This document shows positions 16,852 through 23,355 of a stretch of DNA of 64,000 nt, one piece after another. Every line of letters begins with the position of its first letter. Position 1 is the stretch's first letter. Below the pieces are notes generated by a model. That model was not told where the DNA came from and made no database searches. It was given only the letters and a program-made list of their open reading frames with translations. Source of the stretch: Carthagonibacter sp032251515 (GTDB lineage: Bacteria; Gemmatimonadota; Gemmatimonadetes; Palauibacterales; Palauibacteraceae); the NCBI GenBank assembly GCA_032251515.1, contig JAVVDU010000007.1, positions 18,789 to 82,788 of the forward strand, in the 5' to 3' direction. Made by a program: the position numbers and the translations under genes.

Positions 16852-18183
16852 GTGCCCCATCTCGAGCCCTTCCGCGCCCTGCGCTACGGATCTTCCGCCG
16901 GTCCGCTCGACGGCCTGCTCGCCCCCCCCTACGACGTCATCGACGAGCAGGAGGCGGCGCGCCTGCGAGCGCGGAGTCCGTGGAACGCGGTGCGCCTCGT
17001 ACTCCCCGAGGGCGAGGCCCCGGCCCGCTACGAGACGGCCGCGCGGCGCCTCGAGGAGTGGGAGAGCGACGGCATTCTGGTACGGGACCAAGTCCCATCC
17101 GTAACGCTCGTCCGTCAGCGGTTCACGGCGCCGGAGGGTCCGTCGCAACGCCTGGCGCTGTTCGCCGCCCTGCGGCTCGAATCGTACGGATCCGGCGGCG
17201 TGGTGCCCCACGAGCGTACCCACTCCGGCCCGCGACGTGACCGGCTCGCCCTCACCCTGGCCACCCGCGCGCAGCTCTCGCCGGTGTTCTTCGCGGCCCA
17301 CGATCTCGACGGAGCCCTCCTCGAGGGCCTGCAGGACGCGCTGGACGACGCGGCCGGCGGCTCGGCCGCTCAGGTGGTCCGGGCCGAGGCGCCCGACGGA
17401 ACGGTTCACGAGGTCCGCACGCTGTCGGGGGACGCCGCACGGGCCGTATGCGATGCCGCGGGCGCCGGCCCCCTGCTCATCGCCGACGGGCACCACCGCT
17501 ACGAGACCGCCCTGGAAGTGGCGCGATCGCATGCGGCCGGCCTCCCCGGCGCCGACCGCGTTCTCGCCTGCGTGGTCAGCGGCGGTGACCCCGGCCTGCG
17601 GATTCGCGCGACGCACCGCTGCATCCCGGCACCGCCGCCCGGCGGTGGTTCGTGGACGGAGCGCCTCGCGGCAAGGTTCGCGCTCCGTTTCCTTCCCGAC
17701 GGCGACGGCGATGCGGGCCGCGCCGGGATGTCCGCCGGAGTCGCAGCCGCCGTGGCCGCGGCGGCCGCGGACCGGGCCGCCCGGACCGGTTCTCTGGTGG
17801 TACTGACCGGCGGGCGGGCGGCGGTGCTCTCACCATCGCAGGAGGCGAAGAAGGGAGGCGCCGGGGCAGCCGCGAGCTGGGATGGGCTGGACGACGTCGA
17901 CGCCGCGGTGCCCGGCATCGTCTTCGACCGGCTCGTCGTCGAGGGAATCCTCGGCCGGGACGCCGACGAGGCCGCGCGGGACGGGCTCCTCTCCTACCAC
18001 CGTGTGCCGGAGGAAGGCGCTCGCGCCGCGGGTGACGAGGGAGCCCTGTTCCTGCTTCCCCCCGCCGGACTGGAGGCCATCCGCGCCGTCACGGCGCTCG
18101 GCCGGCGCCTGCCGCCCAAGTCCACCTATTTCGAGCCGAAGGTGCCCTCCGGGCTGCTGTTTCGCCCGCTCGCGGAGGACTGA
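16852..18183 (+). CDS. DUF1015 family protein
   Basis: A 443-residue cytosolic protein of the DUF1015 family. It shows the N-terminal PFRALRYG and LAPPYDVID, the central ADGHHRYETAL motif with its His pair, and the C-terminal PKSTYFEPKVPSGL signature, all diagnostic. The biochemical function of the family is not established to my knowledge; the conserved His/Asp/Arg residues suggest an enzyme. The GTG start at 16852 is supported by GGGAGGA 4-10 nt upstream. It is divergent from the HAD gene and stands before a convergent toxin-antitoxin pair. The segment around 275-330 is Ala/Gly-rich and variable. Confidence 0.88.
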   Translation: MPHLEPFRALRYGSSAGPLDGLLAPPYDVIDEQEAARLRARSPWNAVRLVLPEGEAPARYETAARRLEEWESDGILVRDQVPSVTLVRQRFTAPEGPSQRLALFAALRLESYGSGGVVPHERTHSGPRRDRLALTLATRAQLSPVFFAAHDLDGALLEGLQDALDDAAGGSAAQVVRAEAPDGTVHEVRTLSGDAARAVCDAAGAGPLLIADGHHRYETALEVARSHAAGLPGADRVLACVVSGGDPGLRIRATHRCIPAPPPGGGSWTERLAARFALRFLPDGDGDAGRAGMSAGVAAAVAAAAADRAARTGSLVVLTGGRAAVLSPSQEAKKGGAGAAASWDGLDDVDAAVPGIVFDRLVVEGILGRDADEAARDGLLSYHRVPEEGARAAGDEGALFLLPPAGLEAIRAVTALGRRLPPKSTYFEPKVPSGLLFRPLAED

Positions 18184-18223
18184 ACCGGCCGCGCGAGCGG
18201 GCCGCGCGGCGCCGGAACGTCGC

Positions 18224-18700
18224 TCAGCTCCCGCCGTCACCCTCCGGCCGGATCGCCTCCAGCGATTCGATCGCCAGGCCCGCCACCCGGCGCAGCGCCG
18301 AACGGCGCGTAAGGAAGAGGTCCGCCCCGCGCGACAGGGCCGTGGCCAGCTGGATGGCGCGCTCCGTCCCGCCGCCGAGCTGCGCCCGCGCCTGTGCCGC
18401 CTGCCGGGCGATCCGGGCGCTGACCGGCACGACCTCCAGGCCGGGGATCCCGGGCAGCAGGCGTTCGATGCGCTCCGCGGTCGCGGCGTCACCCCGCCGG
18501 TACGCCTCCGCCACGAGCTGGTACAGGGTGAGCGCGGACGTCTGGGCCCGCAGCTCCTCCGCCTCCAGCGCGGCGAACAACGGGCGCGTCACCGCGAGGG
18601 CGGGCGGCCAGGAGACGGCGTGCAGCGCGAACACCCCGGCGTCGACGTGCACCAGCGAGCGACCGCGCAGCGGCTCGGGCAGCACCCCGGCTTCACTCAC
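18224..18700 (-). CDS. PIN-domain protein, VapC-like toxin
   Basis: A 158-residue PIN-domain protein. The first conserved acid is seen in SLVHVDAGVFALHAV and a second in YQLVAEAY. The region that normally reads DAIHLATAL..LTND here reads ERAIQLATALSRGADLFLTRR, so the usual third Asp is Glu and the terminal Asp is Arg. PIN toxins cleave tRNA or rRNA with metal bound by these acids, so activity may be changed or lost. The GTG start at 18700 overlaps the antitoxin gene by 8 nt, the normal antitoxin-first arrangement. An upstream ATG at 18733 would overlap the antitoxin more and adds residues unlike the family. Confidence 0.78.
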   Translation of the reverse strand: MSEAGVLPEPLRGRSLVHVDAGVFALHAVSWPPALAVTRPLFAALEAEELRAQTSALTLYQLVAEAYRRGDAATAERIERLLPGIPGLEVVPVSARIARQAAQARAQLGGGTERAIQLATALSRGADLFLTRRSALRRVAGLAIESLEAIRPEGDGGS

Positions 18701-18929
18701 CGCGGACCTCCGGCCACAATTCGGCATCGCCATCGCTTCGGCCTGAAGAATCGGCGAGGATTCCCTCCAACTCGACGGCCGGCTCTTCCCCCAGGCGGCG
18801 CATCTCGATCACGCCGCCCTCGCGGATCGTCACGGCCAGGCGGTCTCCAGGGCGAAGTCCGAGGGCCTCGCGGGCGGCTCGCGGCACGACGATCTGGTTC
18901 TTGCTGCTCATCTTCACGGTGACGGCCAT
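18693..18929 (-). CDS. AbrB/SpoVT-type antitoxin (VapB-like)
   Basis: A 78-residue protein with an N-terminal swapped-hairpin AbrB DNA-binding domain: TVKMSSKNQIVVPRAAREAL followed by GLRPGDRLAVTIREGG. The C-terminal half is acidic and would wrap the PIN toxin. GGGAGG lies upstream of the ATG at 18929. It overlaps the toxin gene and has a perfect dyad 23-35 nt before its start, as expected for an autoregulated toxin-antitoxin operon. Confidence 0.85.
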   Translation of the reverse strand: MAVTVKMSSKNQIVVPRAAREALGLRPGDRLAVTIREGGVIEMRRLGEEPAVELEGILADSSGRSDGDAELWPEVRGE

Positions 18930-18948
18930 CGGCGCCTCCCAGGCTTTA

Positions 18949-18967
18949 CGTGTGTACTTTACACGCG
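18949..18967 (-). promoter_or_regulatory. Operator-like palindrome upstream of the toxin-antitoxin operon
   Basis: GTGTA-CTT-TACAC (18952-18964) is a perfect 5-bp dyad that extends to 19 nt, CGTGTGTACTTTACACGCG, with one imperfect pair. AT-rich in a GC-rich setting and 20-40 nt before the antitoxin ATG, it fits an AbrB-type binding site overlapping the promoter. Confidence 0.65.
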
Positions 18968-19032
18968 GGAGGCAGCGCTGTCGAGGGGAGGTGCCGGGCC
19001 GGAACCGGCGCCGTCTCGGAAACGGCACCGGT

Positions 19033-19983
19033 TCAGAAAAGACTGAATATGAAGACGGCGTAGCAACCCAGGAGGAGCCCCCCTTCGGCACGGTCGACGC
19101 GCGCGCCCGTGTAGGCCAGGGGCAGGAGAAGGATGCAGAAGGCGAGAGCCGGAAGGACCTCGGAGAACAGCGCGGCGCTGGGCAGCCCGAAGGGCCTCGC
19201 CAGGGCGGCTGCACCGAGCACGAGGCCGAGGTTGAAGATGTTGGAGCCGATCACGTTACCGATCGCGATGTCACCCAGCCCGCGAACCGCGGCGGCGAGA
19301 GTCGAGGCGAGCTCCGGGAGCGACGTGCCCACGGCCACCAGCGTCGCTCCGATCACCGACTCGGGCACGTTGAAGTGGGTGGCGATCCGGACGGCGGAGT
19401 CCACGAGCCATTCCGCCCCGAGCAACAGAAGCGCCAGACCCGCCACGATCCGCATCCAGTTCAACCAGGCACGGCGCCCCCCGGGATCGCCCTTGGTGCG
19501 CGCCACGTCGAGATCGGCCCGCAGCAGCTCCCGGTCGCGCATTCCCCAGCGGATGGCGTACGCGATGTAGAGCATGAAGCCGCCGAGCAGGAAGATGCCG
19601 TCGATCCGGTCCATCCGCTCGTTGAGCGCGAACATGACGACGATGGCCAGCACGAGCACCATCAGCGGTCCCTCGCGACGCAGCAGCCGGCGGTGGACGT
19701 CGATCGGCCTCATCATCGCGCCGATGCCGATGATGAGGCCGACGTTCGCCACGGTGGAGCCCATGACGTTCCCCACCGCGAGACCTCCCTGGCCGCGGAG
19801 CGCCGCGGCCACGGTCACGACGAGCTCCGGCGCCGAGGTCCCGAAGGCGACGATCGTCAGCCCCACGAGAAGCGGGCTCACCCCGCGCTGCGAGGCGACC
19901 CGGGATGCCCCGGTTACCAGCCAGTCGGCTCCGAGGGTGAGCGCCGTCAGGCCGACGGCGAACAGCACCAGTTGCAGCGCCAA
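19033..19983 (-). CDS. Calcium/sodium antiporter (CaCA, YrbG-like)
   Basis: A 316-residue inner-membrane protein with about ten membrane helices in two homologous halves. Each half carries the alpha-repeat of the CaCA superfamily: IVAFGTSAPELVVTVAAAL with GNVMGSTVANVGL, then VAVGTSLPELASTLAAAV with GNVIGSNIFNLGL. The acidic residues in the two GTSxPEL motifs bind Ca2+/Na+. It probably exports Ca2+ in exchange for Na+. The ATG at 19983 precedes the first helix (LVLFAVGLTALTLGADWLV). A promoter with a dyad in its spacer lies about 120 nt upstream (20110-20138), suggesting control by a repressor or activator. The transported ion is inferred from the family. Confidence 0.92.
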   Translation of the reverse strand: MALQLVLFAVGLTALTLGADWLVTGASRVASQRGVSPLLVGLTIVAFGTSAPELVVTVAAALRGQGGLAVGNVMGSTVANVGLIIGIGAMMRPIDVHRRLLRREGPLMVLVLAIVVMFALNERMDRIDGIFLLGGFMLYIAYAIRWGMRDRELLRADLDVARTKGDPGGRRAWLNWMRIVAGLALLLLGAEWLVDSAVRIATHFNVPESVIGATLVAVGTSLPELASTLAAAVRGLGDIAIGNVIGSNIFNLGLVLGAAALARPFGLPSAALFSEVLPALAFCILLLPLAYTGARVDRAEGGLLLGCYAVFIFSLF

Positions 19984-20036
19984 GACCCCTCCCTGCCTCT
20001 CAGCCCTCGCGCGCCGCCGGTGCGCTGCGGAAACCG

Positions 20037-20045
20037 TGTGGAAAA
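20037..20045 (+). promoter_or_regulatory. DnaA-box-like nonamer
   Basis: TGTGGAAAA lies in the leader of the antiporter gene and is identical to the nonamer inside the dnaA promoter (30920-30928). It differs from the reverse complement of the consensus box TTATCCACA at one base. A single box may be chance. Confidence 0.3.
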
Positions 20046-20109
20046 CCTGTCCGGGCCGACCCCGTGCCCGTCAGCCGATGCGAGCTCCGGTGTCGCCTTC
20101 CCGCCTCAT

Positions 20110-20138
20110 ATGGTACGACACAACTACTTGTATCGCAA
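20110..20138 (-). promoter_or_regulatory. Antiporter promoter with a 20-nt dyad in the spacer
   Basis: On the minus strand TTGCGA (20133-20138) and TACCAT (20110-20115) are 17 nt apart. The spacer region holds CGATACAA-GTAG-TTGTGTCG (20116-20135), arms matching at 7 of 8 pairs. The stretch is clearly more AT-rich than its surroundings. A regulator bound there would cover the promoter. Confidence 0.55.
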
Positions 20139-20156
20139 CTATATGTGGCGTGTGCT

Positions 20157-20178
20157 GCCCGCGATCAACCTCGCGGGC
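20157..20178 (-). terminator. Hairpin overlapping the bactofilin stop codon
   Basis: GCCCGCG (20157-20163) and CGCGGGC (20172-20178) form a 7-bp stem whose loop contains the bactofilin TGA. No T-run follows, so it is at best a weak terminator or an mRNA 3'-end stabiliser. Confidence 0.35.
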
Positions 20179-20593
20179 CGGCCGCGGCCGCGGACTTCTC
20201 CCCAATGCCCTGCCGCGCCGCCGGTTCCGCCTTCATCTGCGTGCCCATGTGCAGCTGTCCATCCACGTGTCCGCCCTCGTCCAGTTTGACCCGCCGGCTG
20301 CGGATGTCGCCCTGGATCCGGCAGGTCGCCTGCAGCTCCACCCGGCTCTCGGCCGTGATCGAGCCGTTCACCCGGCCCGCCACGATCGCGTCCTGCGTAG
20401 AAACGTCGCCCACCACGAGGCCGTCCTTGCCGACGACCACGCTCTTGGCCGCCTTGACCGCCCCCTCCACCGTGCCCTCGATGCGGACCGTGCCGTCGCT
20501 CTCGCAGTCGCCCACGATCTTCATCCCCGGACCGATGATGGAGACGACGTCGCCCACCTCGCGGGGCGCCCCGTCCTCCCTGTTCCTCGCCAT
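20165..20593 (-). CDS. Bactofilin (polymer-forming cytoskeletal protein)
   Basis: A 142-residue protein with the bactofilin core at about 15-115: SIIGPGMKIVGDCESDGTV, then repeated short beta strands with Gly/Val spacing (VVVGKDGLVVGDVSTQDAIVAGRVNG), the pattern of a right-handed beta-helix that self-assembles into filaments. The N- and C-terminal tails are polar and disordered, as usual. Bactofilins localise envelope enzymes and, in some bacteria, chromosome-segregation factors. It lies 31 nt after the membrane M23 peptidase gene and follows parB, so parA-parB-M23-bactofilin probably form one transcript. The ATG at 20593 follows a GGAGAGGG-like site. Confidence 0.92.
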   Translation of the reverse strand: MARNREDGAPREVGDVVSIIGPGMKIVGDCESDGTVRIEGTVEGAVKAAKSVVVGKDGLVVGDVSTQDAIVAGRVNGSITAESRVELQATCRIQGDIRSRRVKLDEGGHVDGQLHMGTQMKAEPAARQGIGEKSAAAAGPRG

Positions 20594-20624
20594 CGCGTCC
20601 CTCTCCTGTCCCCTGCGGTCAAGC

Positions 20625-21401
20625 TCAGAGTCGGCCCGTCACCCACGGAAGCGGGTCGACGGGCTCGCCGTTCCTCTCGATCTCCAGATGCAGATGTGGT
20701 GCCGTCGAGCGGCCGGTGTTCCCGGACAGCGCGATGACGTCCCCCGCTTCCACTTCGTCGCCCGGCGCGACCAGCACCCATGACGCGTGCGCGTACAGCG
20801 AGCGTACGCCATCTCCGTGCTCGAGCCGCACGAAGCGGCCGTACTCTCGATCCTCGCCCGCCTCCACCACGCGCCCGGCTCCAGATGCGCGAATGTAGGA
20901 CCCGGACGGTACGGCGATGTCGAGACCCCGGTGCAGCGTCGCCCCGGCCGCCGAATCCCCGAACGTCCGCGTGACGAACCCCGATTCCACGAGCGGCCAC
21001 AGGGCGGGTCGCCCGGTGTCGGACCCGTCGGCCGGCGCCGACCGCTGCCCTCCCGGCTCCACCGCGGGAAGGAGAATGTCCCGGGCGGAAGGCAGCACTT
21101 CGCCGCTCATCACGGCGCGCAGGCGCGCGTAGGAGGCCTCGAGCTGCTCCAGGGTCGCCGCGAGCCGGGCGACTTTCAGCGCCTCCCCGTGCAGCGAGTC
21201 GATCCGCGCTTCGAGCGCGGCGATCTGGGCCGGCCGCTCCCGCAGGGCGCTCCACCGGCCCGCGGCGGCCGCGGCGGCGAGCACCGCCAGGACGGCCACG
21301 ACCCCCAGCAGGATCCGGCCGCGCGTGAGGGCGAAGCGGTGCGAGTCCACATCGTCCGGCCGCACCACGAGGATCGTCCAGCGAGCGCCACCGTGGCTCA
21401 T
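20625..21401 (-). CDS. Membrane-anchored M23 peptidase (bactofilin partner type)
   Basis: A 258-residue bitopic protein: a short cytosolic N-terminus (about 1-28, with RWTILVVRPDDVDSHRFAL), one transmembrane helix (about 29-48), a coiled-coil stretch (QIAALEARIDSLHGEALKVA, about 57-100), then a LytM/M23 domain with LHRGLDIAVP (HxxxD) and APHLHLEIE (HxH). All zinc ligands are present, so it is likely an active peptidoglycan endopeptidase. Proteins of this layout are commonly encoded next to bactofilins, which position them through the cytosolic tail. Its ATG overlaps the parB stop by 4 nt (ATGA), linking it to the segregation operon. Confidence 0.9.
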   Translation of the reverse strand: MSHGGARWTILVVRPDDVDSHRFALTRGRILLGVVAVLAVLAAAAAAGRWSALRERPAQIAALEARIDSLHGEALKVARLAATLEQLEASYARLRAVMSGEVLPSARDILLPAVEPGGQRSAPADGSDTGRPALWPLVESGFVTRTFGDSAAGATLHRGLDIAVPSGSYIRASGAGRVVEAGEDREYGRFVRLEHGDGVRSLYAHASWVLVAPGDEVEAGDVIALSGNTGRSTAPHLHLEIERNGEPVDPLPWVTGRL

Positions 21402-22318
21402 GCGTCCCCTGCGTCCCCGAACAGTTCGCGGCTCGCTTCCTCGTCCAGCACGGCCCGGACGATCCGCTCGAACTCCTCCGCGTCGTGGAACGGGACCCGC
21501 ACCTCACCGGACTCCCGGCCGCGCAGACGCACCCGGACGCCCGTGCCCAGCGCGCGGGACAGCAGCGTCTCGGCCCGGCGTGCCACCGGGTCGGCGCGTC
21601 CGGCTTCCCCCCGCCCCTTCCGCGCCCCCTTCCGCCCCGTACCATCCTTCATGGCCCGGGCCTTCCGCTCCGCGTCCCGGACCGACAGGTCGGAGGCGAC
21701 GATCTCCCGCGCCAGCCGGAGCCGCGCCTCCTCGTCATCCACCGCGAGCACGGCCCGGGCGTGGCCGGCCGACATGGCGCCGGAAGCGAGCAGTTCCCGC
21801 ACCTCGCCGGGAAGCGTGAGCAGTCGGAGGCTGTTCGCCACCGTGGAGCGGTTCCGGCCGACCCGCCGTGCGACGCGGGACTGCGTGAGACCGAATCCGT
21901 CTATAAGTTGTTGATAAGCAACGGCTTCCTCGATTGGGTTGAGCCCTTCGCGCTGCAGGTTCTCCACCAGCGCGAGGAGGAGCATCTGTTCGTCGCTCAG
22001 CTCCCGGACGATCGCCGGCGCCTGCGTCCATTCGAGACGCTGCAGGGCGCGCAGCCGCCGCTCCCCCGCCACCAGTTCGTACCCCCTGCCGGCGGGACGC
22101 ACGACGATGGGCTGGAGGAGGCCGTTCTCCCGGATCGACGCCTCCAACTCGCCGAGGGTCGTCTCGTCGAACTCCCGTCGCGGCTGGAATGGGTTCGACC
22201 GCACCGCCGAGACATCCACCTCCCGCACGGGCTGGTCGCCGCGCGCTTCCGTTTCCTCGAGGATGTCCCCGAGGAGCGCTCCCAGGCCCTTACCGAGCCG
22301 GCTCCTGGACTCAGGCAA
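21398..22318 (-). CDS. parB: Chromosome-partitioning protein ParB
   Basis: A 306-residue ParB/Spo0J CTPase clamp. Visible are RLGKGLGALL at the N-terminus (ParA-interacting), the ParB nuclease-like/CTP-binding region with NPFQPRREFD, ENGLLQPIVV and the arginine motif GERRLRAL, and the helix-turn-helix GLTQSRVARRVGRNRSTVAN that reads parS. A basic linker (about 225-245) leads to the C-terminal dimerisation domain. It loads at parS and spreads along DNA. It overlaps parA by 8 nt and is followed by an overlapping M23 peptidase gene. A perfect parS lies 1 kb upstream. Confidence 0.95.
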   Translation of the reverse strand: MPESRSRLGKGLGALLGDILEETEARGDQPVREVDVSAVRSNPFQPRREFDETTLGELEASIRENGLLQPIVVRPAGRGYELVAGERRLRALQRLEWTQAPAIVRELSDEQMLLLALVENLQREGLNPIEEAVAYQQLIDGFGLTQSRVARRVGRNRSTVANSLRLLTLPGEVRELLASGAMSAGHARAVLAVDDEEARLRLAREIVASDLSVRDAERKARAMKDGTGRKGARKGRGEAGRADPVARRAETLLSRALGTGVRVRLRGRESGEVRVPFHDAEEFERIVRAVLDEEASRELFGDAGDA

Positions 22319-23102
22319 CGCTGGTCCTCCTCTTCCGCTCGTCCCGTCGCACGATCTCGGAGGCGAGGCTGAGGTATCCGCGTGCCCCGGTCGAGAGGAC
22401 GTCGTACATGGCGATCGGCTGGCCGAAGCTCGGGGCCTCGGCGAGTCGGACGTTCCGGGGGATCGAGGTCCGGAACACCTTGGCGCCGAAGTACTCCTCC
22501 GCCTCCCCCTTCACCTGTTTCGAGAGGTTGAGGCGGGAGTCGTACATCGTCAGGAGAACTCCCTCGATCGCGAGCTCGCGGTTCAGGTTCCGCTGCACGA
22601 TGCGCACCGTGTTCAGCAACTGGCTCAACCCCTCCAGCGCGTAGAACTCGCACTGGATCGGGATAAGGACCGAGTGCGCCGCCACGAGCGCGTTCAGGGT
22701 CAGGAGCCCCAGGGAAGGGGGAGAGTCGATGAGGATGTAGTCGTACGCGTCGTGGAGGGGCTCGAGTGCGGTCCGGAGCACGTGCTCCCGGTTTTCCCGC
22801 CCGATCAGCTCGATCTCGGCCCCCGCCAGGTCGCGGCTCGCCGGGACCACGTCCAGCATCGGGAAGTGCACGTGGCGGCGCATCGCCTCCGGGACCGGAA
22901 GGCCGTCCACGAGGCAGTCGTAGATGTCGGGCCGCGCCGGGTCCTGGGCGATTCCGAGGCCGCTCGTCGCATTGCTCTGCGGGTCCGAATCGACGACCAG
23001 CGTGCGCTTCTCCGCGACGGCCAGGGAGGCCCCGAGGTTGATCGCGGTCGTGGTCTTTCCCACCCCGCCCTTCTGGTTCGCGATGGCGATGACACGTCCC
23101 AT
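22311..23102 (-). CDS. parA: Chromosome-partitioning ATPase ParA (Soj)
   Basis: A 263-residue ParA/MinD-family ATPase. It shows the deviant Walker A NQKGGVGKTTTAIN with the signature lysine, the switch/Walker A' segment VVDSDPQSNATSGL, and Walker B YILIDSPPSLGLLTLNAL. ATP-dependent dimers bind nucleoid DNA and move ParB-parS complexes. There is no N-terminal DNA-binding domain, as expected for a chromosomal rather than plasmid type Ia ParA. It is first gene of parA-parB-M23-bactofilin and is preceded by a good promoter (23216-23244). Confidence 0.96.
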   Translation of the reverse strand: MGRVIAIANQKGGVGKTTTAINLGASLAVAEKRTLVVDSDPQSNATSGLGIAQDPARPDIYDCLVDGLPVPEAMRRHVHFPMLDVVPASRDLAGAEIELIGRENREHVLRTALEPLHDAYDYILIDSPPSLGLLTLNALVAAHSVLIPIQCEFYALEGLSQLLNTVRIVQRNLNRELAIEGVLLTMYDSRLNLSKQVKGEAEEYFGAKVFRTSIPRNVRLAEAPSFGQPIAMYDVLSTGARGYLSLASEIVRRDERKRRTSVA

Positions 23103-23215
23103 CGATCGGCGCCGTCCTGACTTGAGAGACCTGGAGCCCTGCCCCGGACCGGCGGGGCGTGGTCCGCCGGCCGTGCCGCCGGGCCCGGGAGCGGACCTCC
23201 GGCGGAGGGGCCGGC

Positions 23216-23244
23216 AATATACGCGCGGGCCGGGCGCGCGCCAA
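23216..23244 (-). promoter_or_regulatory. parAB promoter candidate
   Basis: On the minus strand TTGGCG (23239-23244) and TATATT (23216-23221) are exactly 17 nt apart, giving a leader of about 110 nt before parA. It lies 90 nt from parS, so ParB spreading could affect it. Confidence 0.6.
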
Positions 23245-23332
23245 CGAAATCCGCGCCCATGCCAGCCGGATGCCCGGAATATGCGCGCGCGCCGGTCCGC
23301 GCGTCCGAAACCGGTCGCCGCCGCCCCGGGAA

Positions 23333-23348
23333 TGTTTCACGTGAAACA
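23333..23348. other. parS centromere site
   Basis: TGTTTCACGTGAAACA is a perfect 16-bp palindrome identical to the canonical bacterial parS. It lies between the 3' end of mnmG and the parA promoter, next to the genes for its binding protein ParB. Confidence 0.95.
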
Positions 23349-23355
23349 CCCCTGC

